From Streptomyces sp. Tue 6430 (GTDB lineage Bacteria; Actinomycetota; Actinomycetes; Streptomycetales; Streptomycetaceae), in NCBI GenBank assembly GCA_021568835.1, contig JAKGSH010000001.1:248001-312000 (forward strand): 64,000 nt of DNA. Reading direction: 5' to 3'. The position numbers and the translations under genes are program-made. Below, piece after piece: positions 53,482-64,000 of the stretch. The notes under the pieces are model-generated. The model ran no database searches. It had not been told where the DNA came from and saw nothing but the letters and a program-made list of their open reading frames with translations. How positions within the stretch are numbered: the stretch's first letter is position 1; each line of letters starts with the position of its first letter.

Positions 53482-54539
53482 TCAGTCGCGCCGCGCCACG
53501 ATCCGGTAGGCGTTGGACAGGCCCAGCCGGTGCGACAGCGGCCGGACGGCGAACCGGTCGAGGAGGGTGCCCGCGACCAGCGCCGGGGCGGCGGCGAGGA
53601 ACAGCGCGGCGCGCAGCGCGCGGCGGGCCCGGCCGGGCGGCCCGGGCAGCCAGGGCGCGTCCTCGCGCGGCGCCGCGTGGTCCAGCGCCAGCCACCCGGC
53701 CGCCAGCAGGTCCACCGGGTCGTGCGGTTCGGCGTGCTGCTCCGCGACCACCGTGAACCCGAGGTCCGCCAGCCGCTCCCGCAGGTTGGCCACCGGCACG
53801 AAGTGCAGGTGCTGCGGCTGGAGCCACGGCAGCCACCACCGCCCGAGGAGGCGGGCGTAGCGGCTCTCCGGGTCCGGGACCTCGATCAGCAGGTGCCCGC
53901 CGGGCCGGACGGCCTCCCGGGCCGCGCGCAGTTCCCGGTCCGGGTCGGTGCTGTGCTCCAGGTAGTGGAACATGCTCACCACGTCGTAACGGGCGGCCAG
54001 TTCGGGCGCGAGGTCGGGGAAGGCGCCCCGGTAGCCGTGCCGCACCCGGCCCTCGCGCTCCGCGAGTTCGACGCCGTCGGTGAAGTCCAGCCCGTCGAAC
54101 GCCGTGCCCGGCAGCACCTGACCGGCGACCGCGCAGAAGTGCCCGTGCCCGGTGCCGACGTCCAGCCACGTCTTCGGCCCGGCGTCGTGCGGCAGCATCG
54201 ACACGGCCCGCCCCCGGTACATCTTCGTGCGCCCGCCGAAGGTGTCGCCCAGCTTCTTCTCGCCGAGCCCGTCGTAGAAGTCCCGGTAGTAGAACTCCAG
54301 CCCCGCGGCGCTGAGCCGGGGGTTCTGGAAGGTGTGCCCGCAGTCCTCGCAGCGGTCCAGGACGAACCGGCCCGGCTTGTGCTGGAGCAGGTCCGTGGTC
54401 CGCAGCCGCGTGGTCAGCCGGGCCGAACCGCACCAGGGCAGTCGGTGCGGCGCGGCTCGAAGAAACGGTCCACGCCCGCCGCGAGATCGTCCCGGTAGCG
54501 GGGCCGCAGTGCCGCGATCCGCTCGCTCTCGTCGCTCAT
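53482..54539 (-). CDS. Zinc-ribbon class I SAM methyltransferase (one frameshift)
   Basis: The repaired 352-residue protein has an N-terminal zinc ribbon (CPWCGSARL, then CEDCGHTFQNPR) and a class I SAM domain with LDVGTGHGHFCAVAG and a post-I acidic region. A base is missing near 54438, at the first CxxC. The ATG at 54539 overlaps the glycosyltransferase stop by 4 bp. It would methylate a lipid, sugar or polyketide intermediate of the PKS locus. The last 60 residues are hydrophobic and may attach to a membrane. Confidence 0.84.
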
Positions 54540-55699
54540 CGCGCCTCCCCGGCGAGTTCCTCGAGATGGTCCGCGGCGGCCGACGCCCCGCCGGCGGCCC
54601 GGAGGGCGGCCCCGATCCGCTCGGCCGCCGCCCGGTGACCGGGTCCGTCCAGTACGGCGTCCAGGGCCGCGCCCAGCCGCCCCGCGCCGACCCGGCCGAA
54701 GCGCACCCGCACCCCGGCCCCCGCGTCCGCGACCTGCCCGGCCACCACCGGCTGGTCGTCGCGGACGGGGGCCACCACCAGCGGGATGCCGTACCACAGC
54801 GCCTCGCACACCGTGTTGTGCCCGGCGTGGCAGACCACCGCGGCCACCCCCCGCTCCAACAGCGCGAGTTGGGGAACGGACGGGACGACCAGGACGTCCT
54901 TGTCGCCGGCCGGCGGCGGCCGCAGGGTGCCGCCGGGATCGACGACCACCCCCTGCACCCGGTCCGCCCGTTCGCGCAGCGCCGCCACGCACACCTCGAG
55001 GAAGCGGCCGCCGACGTCGGTGTTCGCCGTGCCGAGCGTCACCAGGACGGTCCTGCGCCCGGCGTCGAGCCACTCCCAGGGAAAACCGGCCGCGGCGGGC
55101 CGGGCCGCGATCGAGGGGCCGACCCAGCGGACGCCCTCGGCGGGGCCCGCCAGCTCCGGCACGCTGAAGGCGAGGACGAGACGCGGCGAGAACCGCGGAT
55201 CGGCGCCGCCGGCCGGGACCCCGGCCGAGGCCCGCAACCGCCCGAGCCGTTCCTCCAGCCACGCGCGGACCTTCGGCAGCCCCGCCAGCGGATCGGTGAA
55301 CTCGGCGGAGGTGGTCGCCGAGGTCGCCCACGGCACACCCAGGCGTTCCGCGGCCAGGGCGCCCGCGAAGGCCTGCTGGTCGGCGACCACCACGTCCGGC
55401 CCGAACCGCTCCACGGCCGCCCGCACCCCCGGCCCCATCGCCTCGGCGAGCGGCAGCAGGTACCACTCCCACAGGAACCGCAGCGCCTCGGGTCCGCGCA
55501 GCTCGGGCGGCCGGCTCCCGGCCGGCGCCCCGGCGCACGCGAACACCTCGGCGCCCGGTCCCGCCAGCCGTCGGACCAGCGCGGGATCGGGGCACGCCCA
55601 CGCCACCTCGTGCCCCCGCCCGGCGAGGGCGGCCGCCACGCCGACGGCCGGGTTGACGTGCCCGGTCAGCGGCGGCACCACGAACAGGTAGCGGCTCAC
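54536..55699 (-). CDS. Glycosyltransferase, GT1 family
   Basis: This 387-residue GT-B glycosyltransferase has YLFVVPPLTGHVNPAVGVAA at the N-terminus and the donor-binding CHAGHNTVCEALWYGIPLVV in the C-terminal half, as in UGT/MGT macrolide-type enzymes. The GTG start at 55699 overlaps the hydrolase stop by 4 bp. It would transfer a sugar to the product of the PUFA-like synthase; donor and acceptor are not predictable. Confidence 0.88.
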   Translation of the reverse strand: MSRYLFVVPPLTGHVNPAVGVAAALAGRGHEVAWACPDPALVRRLAGPGAEVFACAGAPAGSRPPELRGPEALRFLWEWYLLPLAEAMGPGVRAAVERFGPDVVVADQQAFAGALAAERLGVPWATSATTSAEFTDPLAGLPKVRAWLEERLGRLRASAGVPAGGADPRFSPRLVLAFSVPELAGPAEGVRWVGPSIAARPAAAGFPWEWLDAGRRTVLVTLGTANTDVGGRFLEVCVAALRERADRVQGVVVDPGGTLRPPPAGDKDVLVVPSVPQLALLERGVAAVVCHAGHNTVCEALWYGIPLVVAPVRDDQPVVAGQVADAGAGVRVRFGRVGAGRLGAALDAVLDGPGHRAAAERIGAALRAAGGASAAADHLEELAGEAR

Positions 55700-56508
55700 C
55701 GGGCCTCCGCCCCCGCCCGCTCGGCCTCCCGCACCAGCGCCAGGACGTGGCCGCCCACCGTCGCGGCCGCCTCCACCAGCACCGAGTGCTCGTGTCCCGC
55801 GATCACCACGGTCCGGCAGTCCGGCAGCGACTCCTCGAGCCAGGGCGCCAGTTCGGCGAGGTCGGAGTCGCCGCCGTAGACGCCGAGCACCGGGCAGCGC
55901 ACCGCCGCGATCTGATGTTCCGTCAGCACCCGGCTGGCGGGGATGTCCCTGCCCAGCGTGGTGTCGCGGGCGAGGCGGGCCGCGCCCCTGGCCAGCCGGG
56001 CGGTGTTGTGGCCGCGGTGTGCGGTGATCCAGGCGATCGCGTCGGGCTCGTTGTGCGCGAGCTGCGTCACCACCCGGTCGAGGATGCCGCCCAGCTTCAC
56101 CGCCCAGGCGGCGGTGGCCGGTTCGGACTCGACGAGCGTGACGCTCGCCGCCCGCCGCGGATGCCGGGCCGCGTAGCCGAACGCGACCGTCCCGCCGTAG
56201 GAGTTGCCGACCAGGTGCACCGGGCCGCTCACCGCGAGGCGGTCGAGGAGCGCCTCCAGGTCGTCGACGTTGTCGTCCAGGGTGTAGCCCTCGGCGGGGC
56301 GTTCGCTGCGCCCGTGGCCGCGCAGGTCGTACATGACCACGTCCAGGCCCGCCGCGGCGAACGCGGGGGCCACCGTGAAGTAGTAACTGGCCAGGCTGTC
56401 GGTGAGCAGGCCGTGCACCAGCACCACGGTGGCGGTGGCCGGCCGGCCGTCGCGGGGGCCGAGCCGCTGCACGTGCAACCGGACGGCGCCGGTGTCGACC
56501 ATGGCCAT
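55696..56508 (-). CDS. Alpha/beta hydrolase
   Basis: The 270-residue alpha/beta hydrolase has the nucleophile elbow GNSYGGTVAFG, LRGHGRSERPAEGY and a late His in AGHEHSVLVE. It may release the chain from the carrier protein or hydrolyse an ester, as a thioesterase-like partner. Two ATGs are possible (56508 or 56502). It is the only junction in the locus that does not overlap its upstream neighbour: the ACP stop is 2 bp upstream. Confidence 0.84.
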   Translation of the reverse strand: MAMVDTGAVRLHVQRLGPRDGRPATATVVLVHGLLTDSLASYYFTVAPAFAAAGLDVVMYDLRGHGRSERPAEGYTLDDNVDDLEALLDRLAVSGPVHLVGNSYGGTVAFGYAARHPRRAASVTLVESEPATAAWAVKLGGILDRVVTQLAHNEPDAIAWITAHRGHNTARLARGAARLARDTTLGRDIPASRVLTEHQIAAVRCPVLGVYGGDSDLAELAPWLEESLPDCRTVVIAGHEHSVLVEAAATVGGHVLALVREAERAGAEAR

Positions 56509-56510
56509 GG

Positions 56511-56828
56511 TCAGCTCGCCTCCGCGGACTTCAGGCCCGCCACGACGTACTCGACGAGCCGTCCGACGGTCAGCTCGATGATCTCGTCGAACTCCATGCC
56601 GGCCAGGAACTCCGCGAAGTTGACCCGCTCGCCGTACCGCTCCTGGAGCAGCCCGGCCAGGGTGACCAGGTCGATGCTCTCCAGCTCCAGGTCCCGGTTG
56701 AAGGTGGTGTGCATGCCGATCTCGACGTCGTCGAGGCCGTACTCGTCCTCCATGAGCCGGCCGAGCATCTCCGTGAGGTCGGCGAGGACGGTCGCCTCGT
56801 CGGCGGTGACGGGGGTGGGGGAGGTCAT
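56511..56828 (-). CDS. Acyl carrier protein
   Basis: The 105-residue acyl carrier protein has the phosphopantetheine site in NRDLELESIDLVTLAGLLQ (the Ser of LES). An unusually long N-terminal extension (MTSPTPVTADEATVLADLTE) is present. The ATG at 56828 overlaps the PKS stop by 4 bp (ATGA). It is a free ACP next to multidomain synthases that carry their own ACP, so it probably acts in loading, release or transfer to the glycosyltransferase. Confidence 0.88.
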   Translation of the reverse strand: MTSPTPVTADEATVLADLTEMLGRLMEDEYGLDDVEIGMHTTFNRDLELESIDLVTLAGLLQERYGERVNFAEFLAGMEFDEIIELTVGRLVEYVVAGLKSAEAS

Positions 56829-59800
56829 CGGTCGTACTCCTTCGCTTCGGTGGGACCCGTCGTCCAGGCCACGACGTACGCGCGGTCCGGCAGGCGGGGC
56901 GGGTTGGCGGCCGGGGCGCAGTGCACGGTGTAGGCGCGTTCCAGGCGGCCCGCGACGGTCAGCCGGTCGCCGGCCGGGGCGGCGTCGAGGACGGCGAAGT
57001 CCCGCGGCCGTCCGCGCAGCCCGGTGCCCTCCGCCTTGGCGACGGCCTCCTTCGCCGCCCAGAAACGCGTGAACCACCACGCCTCGGAGCCGCCGGGGGC
57101 TTCCGCGCGGGCCCCGTCGGAGGCCAGTGCGCGCAGCAGCCGCAGCTCCTCCCGGCCGAGGGCGGCGGCCAGGGTCTCCGGCGTCCGGTCGGTGACCTCC
57201 TCGACGTCGATGCCGGGACCCGGCCACGGCGTGTGGGGCCGCACGATCGCCACGGCCGCCTCCGCGCAGTGCGCCAGCGACACGTCCAGCGGCGGCAGGA
57301 CCCGGCCGTGCACACCGGTCACGTACGGCCGGCCGCCTCGTCGTTGTCCACCCGCAGCTCGGCCGGGAAGACCGGCCCCTCGCCCCGGTCCCACAGCCAC
57401 CGCCGGACGGCGTCCTTGACGGCGATCCGGCCCAGCAGCCACTGCCGGCGGCCCCGGGGCGCGTGCTCCGCGTACCGCACGCGCTCCGGACCGGCGAGCG
57501 AGTTGCGCATGATCAGCTCGCGGGACGCCAGGTCGGGCCAGCGCTCGTGGAGCAGCGTCCAGCCGCCCGGACGGGCCTCGGAGAGCGTGTTGCGCTCCGG
57601 GAAGCGCTCGACGGGCCGGGTCCTCGGGTCGTTGTCGAAGCGGCGGTCCTGCCAGCCGCGCAGCTCCGCCCACACCGTGCCGCCGACGGTCAGCTGGACG
57701 TCGGCCTCCAGGAACGCGTCGGTGAGCGAGGTGATCCGCACCAGGCACCCCACCCGGGTACCGGGCGCCGGGTGCGGCCCGTGGAAACGCATCTCGCGCA
57801 TGCCCACCGGGAACACGACGGTGCGTTCCGTGCGGGTCGCCATGATCCAGTAGCCGAGGATCTGACCGACGTTGTCCAGCAGGGCGCCGGGCGCGGACGG
57901 GGTGGCGATCACGCCCCGGACGTGCCGGTCGCCGATCGCGGTGAGCTCGGTGACGCCCTGGAACGCCGGACCGTGGAACATCCAGCGCTCGGCGTACAGC
58001 TGTTCGGCCGTGTGCTCGGGGACCCGTTCGGCGGCGGTGCCGGCCGGCCAGGGGCGGGCGGGGCCGGGTGGGCGGCGGCGAGTTCGACGGTGGCGCGGGC
58101 CCGCGGGCCGAAGGAGACCGCCAGCCGGTCGGGGCCCTCGGGGACCGCGGTGACGGGCACGTCGACGGCGGGGGTGGCGGTGAGCCACTCCTCGAACCGC
58201 GCCCCGTGCACGGCGACCGGCACCCGGCCGGGCGCGGCCTGCCGTGCCGTGTCCACGATGTGCTGCACGATCGTCGTCGCCGGCACCACCGGCCACCGGT
58301 CGGACACGTCCGGCCAGCCGGGCCGCTGCGGGAAGAAGCAGTGGTCCAGGAGGTACGGCATCGTGTCGGGGGAGACCCGCACGGTCGTGCGGTACGGGCC
58401 GGGCGGCGGCGGGGTGGGCTGTGGTGCGGTGCGGGGCGGCGCGGTGGAGGGGAGCGCGGTGAGGGGCGTCGCGGTCAGGGGCGGCCGGGTGAGCGGCGGC
58501 GCGGCGGGGCGTCCGGTGCCGGCCGACGCGGTCAGGAGGGCGGCGGCGGTGTCCGCCGTGTCCTGGAGCAGCGCGGACAGCTCGGCGGCGACCGGCGAGC
58601 CGGGCGCGAGGGCGTCGAGGGCGCCCAGGCCGGGGCTCACGGTGTTCGCGGGGCTTGCAGGCCTGGCGGGGCTCGAGGGGCTCGCGGGGTTCACGGTGCT
58701 CGCCGTCCGTCCCAACCCGGCCCGCAGCGACTCGAGTCGGTCGGGCGGGAGCGACACCAGGCCGCCGCCCAGGTCCAGTTCGACCGGCCGTGGCCGGGAC
58801 CGTACGGCCCCGGCGCCCGCCGCCGGTGCCGGCTCCGGGGCCACCTCGGCGCCCGCCGCCCACAGCGCGGTGGCGACCCGGCGGAGCTGGGCCAGGCCGC
58901 TGCGGTGCGGGGAGTTGGCGGCGACGACGAGATGGTCGTGGCCGCCGAGCGTGTCGCCGACGAGGGAGCCGAGCTGCCCCGGACCCACCTGGACGAACAC
59001 CCGGTGGCCCGCCGCGTGCAGCGCCTCGGCGAGCTGCCGGAAGCGGACCGGTTCCAGCAGGTGCCGGACGAACAGCTCCCGCACCCCCGCCTCGTCCCCG
59101 GGGAAGGGCGCGGCGGTCGTCCCCGACCACACGGGGGTGTGCGGCGGGTGCAGCCGGAACCGTTCGGCGGCCTCCCTGATCGGGCCGAGGTGAGGCGCCA
59201 GCATCGGCGTGTGGAAGCCGGAGCGGAACGGCAGCACCTGGCCCAGCACCCCTCGGGCACGGAAGTCCCGCACGAACTCCCCGACCGCCGCGTCCGGGCC
59301 GCACACCATCGCCTGGCCGGGCGCGTTGTCGTGCGAGAGCACCAGACCGGCCCCGGCCCACCGCTCCTCCCGCAGCGCGGCCAGCACCCGCTCCGCGGGC
59401 GCGCCGAGCGCCCCGAAGGCGAGGCCCGGCACGGTGAGGGCTTCGGGATCGAAGTCCGCCATGAAGGCGTCGACCTCGTCCCCCGCGTACAGACCGCCCG
59501 CCGCCATCGCCGTCCACTCGCCGAGACTGTGCCCGGCGACCGCGTCCGGCACGATCCCCGCCCGGCGCAGCGCCGTGTCGAGGAGACGGCCGACGGCGAC
59601 GACGCCCAGCCCGTGCCGGCCGAGGTCGCCGACGTCGCCCCCGGCGACCGCGGGCGCGGACAGCCCGAAGTGGCGGGCGACGTCGTCCACCCGGGGGGTG
59701 AAGTCGCCCTCCAGGCCGGGGAAGAGGAAGGCCAGCCTGCCGCCGCCCGCGCCCAGCAGGGGGCCGGGCCGGAACCAGACGTCGCTGCGGCCGTGCCAGG

Positions 59801-61502
59801 CACGCCCCTTGGCGACCGCGCGGCGGGCCAGGGCGAGCCGCTTGTCCGTCGGGCCGACGATCCCCAGCCGGACCGGCCCGGCCTGCGGACCGGGCCGGGC
59901 CGGATCGAGTCCGGCGGCGCGCACGGCGCCGTCGTCGGCGTCGAGCAGGGCGGCGAGACCCTCGGGCGAGCCGGCCGCCAGCAGGAGCACCGGCTCGCTC
60001 TCGGTGACGCGGGACGCCGTGCGGGCGGCGGTCCGGGCGTGGGCTTCCGGTGCCGGCCGGCCGGTGGCCGGGCCGCGGGCCCCCGGCGGCTCCTCCAGCA
60101 CCACGTGCGCGTTGATCCCGCCGAACCCGAACGCGTTGACCGCGGCCCGCCGGACCGGCTGGTCCGGTGCGGTCTCCCAGGGGGCGGCCTTCTCCAGCGT
60201 GCGGAAGCGGGTGCGGGCCAGCGCCGGGTGCGGGTCGTCGCAGTGCAGGGTCGGCAGCAGCGTCGCGTGGTGGACCGCGAGAGCGGCCTTGACCAGTCCG
60301 GCGACCCCGGCGGCCGGCATGGCGTGCCCGATCATCGACTTGACCGAGCCGAGCACGGCCTCGCCGTCGCCGGGCCCGAACACCTCGGCCAGCGTGGTCA
60401 GTTCGGCCCCGTCACCGGCCGGGGTCGCGGTGCCGTGCGCCTCCAGCAGACCGATCGCGCCGGACGCGGCCGGATCGAGCCCGGCCGCCCGCCACGCCTG
60501 CCGCACGGCCTGCGCCTGACCGCCCGGATCCGGGTTGACGAGCCCGGCCGCCCGGCCGTCGCTCGCCACGCCGGTGCCCCGGACGACGGCGTAGATCCGG
60601 TCGCCGTCGCGTTCGGCGTCGGCGAGCCGCTTGAGGACGACCACGCCCGTCCCCTCGCCGATCAGGATGCCGTCGGCGTCCCGGTGGAAGGGCCGGATGC
60701 GCTGGCTGGGGGAGAGGGCGCGCAACTGGGAGAACACGCTCCACAGCGTGATGTCGTGGCAGTGGTGGACGCCCCCCGCGAGCATCAGGTCGCAGCGCCC
60801 GGTGGCGAGTTCACCCACCGCCTGGTCGACGGCGACCAGCGAGGAGGCGCAGGCCGCGTCCACCGTGTAGGCGGGGCCGCGCAGGTCGAGCCGGTTGGCG
60901 ATCCGGGAGGCGGCCAGGTTGGGCACCAGACCGATCGCCGACTCGGGGCTGTCGGACCCCAGCCGGTCCGTGAACGCCTGCCGCACCCGGTCGAGTCGGT
61001 CCTGCGGCAGGTCCGGCAGCAACTCGCCCAGGGTGCGCACGAGCTGGCCGGCGGTGCGCACCCGCTGGTCCAGCCGGACCAGGCCCGGGGTGAGGTAGCC
61101 GCCCCGGCCGAGGACGACGCCGACCCGCCCCCGGTCCGCCAGGCGGTCCGCGCCGCCCGCGTCGTCGAGGGCGGCGGCGGCCACGTGCAGCGCGATGAGC
61201 TGGTCGGGCTCGGTCCCGGCCACCGAGTTCGGCATGATCCCGAACCGGGTGACGTCGACCCGCGCGAGCCCGTCCACGAACCCGCCCCGCCGCGCGTACA
61301 CCCGGTCCGCGACGGCCGGTTCGGAGGCGGTGCCGGGACGGTAGTAGTCCGCGTCCCAGCGCCCGTCCGGCACCTCCCCGACGGCGTCCACGCCGTCCCG
61401 CAGGTTCCGCCAGTAGGTTTCCAGGTCGGGGGCGCCCGGCAGCAGCACCGCCATCCCCACGATGGCGACCGGCACTTGACGGAACGTCACGGCGGCGGTC
61501 AC
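56825..61502 (-). CDS. PUFA-like synthase KS-AT-DH-PPTase (two frameshifts)
   Basis: A 1559-residue multidomain protein after repair near 58053 and 57330. In order it has a KS (DAACASSLVAVDQAV, EAHGTATPAGDGAE, KSMIGHAMPAAG) and an AT-like domain (AGHSLGEWTAMA). Next come a hotdog dehydratase (YLLDHCFFPQRP, then MFHGPAFQGVTEL) and a C-terminal 4'-phosphopantetheinyl transferase (GIDVEEV, WWFTRFWAAKEAVAKAEG). The start GTG at 61502 overlaps the upstream gene as GTGA; GTG 61490 is an alternative. This architecture resembles polyunsaturated-fatty-acid synthases. The PPTase could activate its own carrier proteins. Confidence 0.88.
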
Positions 61503-64000
61503 CAGCCCGGGGCGGTGTGGACGACGGCCGTCGCGGACTCCTCGCCCCAGGCCAGCTCCCGCAGCAGCGCCGCGGTGCCCTCCTCCGGGTCGATCAGGCG
61601 GATGCCGCGCCGGGCGTACTCGCGGGCCAGCTCCGCGCCCACCATGCCGCCGTGCCCGGCGGCGGGCGCCCAGGGACCCCAGTGCACGGTCAGCGCGCGC
61701 CGGCCGGTGCGGGTGGCGAAGGCGGCGCCCAGGGACTCCAGGGCGTCGTTGGCCGCCGCGTAGTCGGCCTGGCCACGGTTGCCGAGGACGGCGGAGATGC
61801 TGCCGAACAGCACCGTGAACGCGGGCGCGGCGGGCAGTTCCTCCAACGCCGCGAGCAGTGCCCGGGCGCCGCCGGCCTTCGTGCCGTAGACCCGCTGGAA
61901 GGACTCGGCGCTCTTCTCGGCGATGAGCCGGTCCTCGATGACGCCGGCCGCGTGGACCACACCGTCGAGCCGGCCGTGTTCGGCGTGGATCTCCTTCACG
62001 GCCTGGCGCACGGCGTCCGGCTCGCGGAAGTCGACCGAGCGGTAGCGGGCCCGGCCGCCGAGCGCGCCGAGCTCCGCCAGGGTCGCCCTGATCTCCCGCT
62101 GGGCGAGCAGGAGTTCGGCGGTCCGGTTGATCTCGGCGGGCTTCGCCCCGCCGCGCGCGGCGAGCACGGCACGCAGCTGCGCCGGGGTGCCGGCGGCCGC
62201 GGTGTCCGCGTCCTCCGGGCCCTGTGGCGCGGGCGTGCGGCCGAGGAGTTCCAGACGGCAGCGGGCCGCGCCGGCGAGCGTCGCGGCGAACTGCGCGGTG
62301 ATGCCCCGCGCCCCGCCGGCCAGCACCACCACGGCGTCCCGGTCCAGACCCAGCGCGGCGGCCTCGGCCGCGCCGTCCCCGGCCGGCCCGGCGCCCGTGC
62401 CGGCGAGGGCGCCGAGCGGCACTTCCACCAGCTCGAACCCGTGCCGTCCGGCCGCCGACCGCATCACGACCGGCACACGGTCCGGGGCGGCGGCCTCCAG
62501 CCCCACGGCCTCCGCGACCGCGGCGGGCGAGACGTCGGCGAGTTCGACGACCCGCGCCACCGTCTCCGGGTACTCCCGGGCCACGGTGCGGAACAGACCG
62601 CGCAGCCCCGCCGACCGCGCGTCGTCGCCGGCCGGCCGGACGGCCAGCAGCCACCTGGGCCCGCGCGCCAGGGCCTCCTTCAGCACCGGGAACGCGTCCG
62701 GCAGCACCGGCGTGCCGTCGTCCGCGAGCGCGCCGAGGTACAGCACCCCGTCCACCGGCCCGTCCCCGTCGTCCGTCAGGTGGTCCCGGCCGCGTACGGC
62801 GACCTCGGCGCCCGACGCCGCGAGCGCGGCCGCCACTTCGGGCGCGTCACCGAGGACGAGCCAGCGGGTGCCGGGCAGCAGGACGGCGGGGTCGGGGCCG
62901 TCGGGGCGGTCGGGGGTGCCGGCTCCGGCCAGGGGCACCGGGCGCAGGACGTGCCGGCGGGGCGGCTCCCCGGTCACGGCCTCCCCGGTCACGGCCGTCG
63001 CGGGCGCGGACGCCTCGGTCACCGCCTTCGCGGGTGCGGACGTCACAGGCGAGGACGTCACGGGAGCCGGCTCGTCCGGGGGCGCCGCCGTCTCCGGCGC
63101 CGCGGGCGTCCCCAGCCGGGCCGTGAGCCAGCCGGTCACCGCCGCCGCCGTACGCGCCTTCGCCAGCTCCTCCAGCTCCGCGTCGGCCATCGAGGTGAGG
63201 TCCGCGCCGCTCCCGGCGCCCAGCCGCCTGGCCAGTTCACCGGCGATCTCGGCCCGCTTGATGGAGTCGATGCTGAGGTCCGCCTCCAGGTCGAGATCGG
63301 GCTCGATCATGTCGACCGGGTAGCCGGTGCGTTCGCTGATGATCTCCAGCACCAGCCGCTGGACGTCCACGGGCCCGGCGGCCTCCGGCGCGGGCTCGGG
63401 CACCGGCACCGGCACCGGCTCCGGGAGTGCCGCCGCGGCCGGGAGGCCGGGCACCTGTCGCACGGCCGCCGCGGGCGACGGCGTCTGCGGGGGAGGACGG
63501 GCGCGGCGGCCGGGGCGCCGGGCACGCCGCCGAAGTAGGTGAGCAGCACGTCCCGTTGGGCGGCGATCATCTCCCGGCTGGTGCGCAGGAACTCGGCGAC
63601 GAGGGCGTCCCGGTCGGACGGGAGGCCGTGCGAGGGGTCGGTCGTCACAGTCGTCTCCAGGGGGGCCGCGGTGTCCGCGACGCGTCGGGCCGGTGCGAGG
63701 GCACCGGGGAGGAGGGCGCCGGCGGCGGTGCGGACGAGCTGCCCGTCCACCGTCCAGCCGGGGATTCGGGGCGCGGGGCGCGCAGCGCGTCGACGGCGTC
63801 CCGGCCGCGCAGCAGCCGTCCGGTGCGCACCGGCAGCCCCGCGACGGCCAGCCGGGCGAGGGCGTCGAGCCAGCCGCGCAGGCCGCCGCCGGGGCGGGGC
63901 TCGCAGGCGACCGCGGTGTGCGGGCGCTCGCCGAGGATCTGCCCGACCAGCCCGGTCAGCACCGATCCGGGACCGGCCTCGACGAAGACGCGCGCGCCCG
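61499..64000 (-). CDS. PUFA-like synthase, AT-ACP-KR part (partial; two frameshifts)
   Basis: The gene runs off the right edge. Going from the edge, the visible order is an AT C-terminus (LTGLVGQILGERPHTAVAC), a linker, one ACP whose Ser is in DLSIDSIKRAEI, as in PUFA-synthase carriers, and a ketoreductase (VVLAGGARGITAQFA, VVHAAGVIEDRLI, FGSISAVLGNRGQADYAAA). Single bases are missing near 63495 and 63770. It would supply the chain-reducing half of an iterative synthase; the KS is presumably beyond 64000. The stop overlaps the KS-AT-DH-PPTase start. Confidence 0.87.

Noticed and set aside
58068..61763. Long plus-strand open frame opposite the KS-AT-DH-PPTase gene
   Set aside because: It is antisense to a clearly conserved multidomain protein and has no recognisable domain.
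56825..64000. Enediyne polyketide locus
   Set aside because: KS-AT-DH-PPTase and AT-ACP-KR are on two proteins and no enediyne accessory genes are visible; PUFA-like fits better, though the unseen right flank could change this.

Overview
The window is high-GC actinobacterial chromosome, almost certainly Streptomyces. The evidence is the G/C-biased third codon positions, a conservon (cvn) operon, a WhiB protein, frequent GTG/TTG starts, chains of genes overlapping by 4 bp, and several genes whose -10 box sits 6-7 nt before the start codon. No transposase, integrase, CRISPR array or rRNA was seen. Two tRNA-Pro(GGG) genes are present. A key caution is that about 28 places in otherwise well-conserved genes need one added base to restore the frame. 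All go in the same direction and most lie in G/C homopolymers. I read this as sequence error, annotate such genes as single CDSs, and reserve 'pseudogene' for real truncations.

Layout, left part. 0-4 kb holds an SGNH hydrolase tail, a TetR gene plus a Leu/Val-type dehydrogenase with a likely TetR operator, and an MBL-fold hydrolase ending in a strong terminator. 4.2-8.7 kb is a complete conservon (sensor kinase-like CvnA, roadblock CvnB, DUF742 CvnC, GTPase CvnD) with a GAF-domain gene. 8.7-14.3 kb holds a GPP34 gene, the threonine degradation pair tdh-kbl, LysR and XRE-cupin regulators (the latter under a large palindrome), a GNAT and an MmcQ-like gene. tRNA-Pro copy 1 is followed by a trehalose importer of the LpqY-SugABC type (15-19.5 kb), which abuts a truncated ABC exporter.

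Middle part. 20-25 kb has a 2Fe-2S protein, a Nudix-like protein, an amidohydrolase/glutamine synthetase-like pair, a methyltransferase remnant and a Cof-type HAD phosphatase. 25-32 kb has DUF3140, a translationally coupled WhiB-Dps pair, a thiolase, a TauE-like exporter, a HAD-IIA phosphatase, the convergent cobalamin genes cobK and cobF, and DUF309. After tRNA-Pro copy 2 come TetR, acyl-CoA dehydrogenase and an HSD10-like SDR (fatty or branched acyl-CoA oxidation). A ribose/fructose-type ABC importer (35.6-38.6 kb), a GNAT, a GNAT remnant and a secreted serine hydrolase follow. 40.9-47 kb is a polyol/sugar-type set: two Gfo/Idh/MocA oxidoreductases, an SDR, a PhyH-family dioxygenase, a cupin and a LacI regulator.

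Right part. 47.1-53.1 kb is the most interesting locus. A GntR regulator is followed by GalB-, GalC- and GalD-like enzymes (4-oxalomesaconate hydratase, CHA aldolase, tautomerase), a two-domain VOC extradiol ring-cleavage dioxygenase, and an aromatic-acid MFS permease. The GntR gene and the permease gene share an 11-nt operator core placed on the -35 box. No LigC or LigI equivalent is present, so the substrate may be a trihydroxylated acid such as gallate, cleaved by a VOC enzyme rather than the usual LigAB-type one. 53.5-64 kb (minus strand, running off the right edge) is a PUFA-synthase-like iterative PKS locus. It encodes an AT-ACP-KR protein, a KS-AT-DH-PPTase protein, a free ACP, an alpha/beta hydrolase, a glycosyltransferase and a zinc-ribbon methyltransferase. 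Its junctions overlap by 4 bp, except the short ACP-hydrolase gap.
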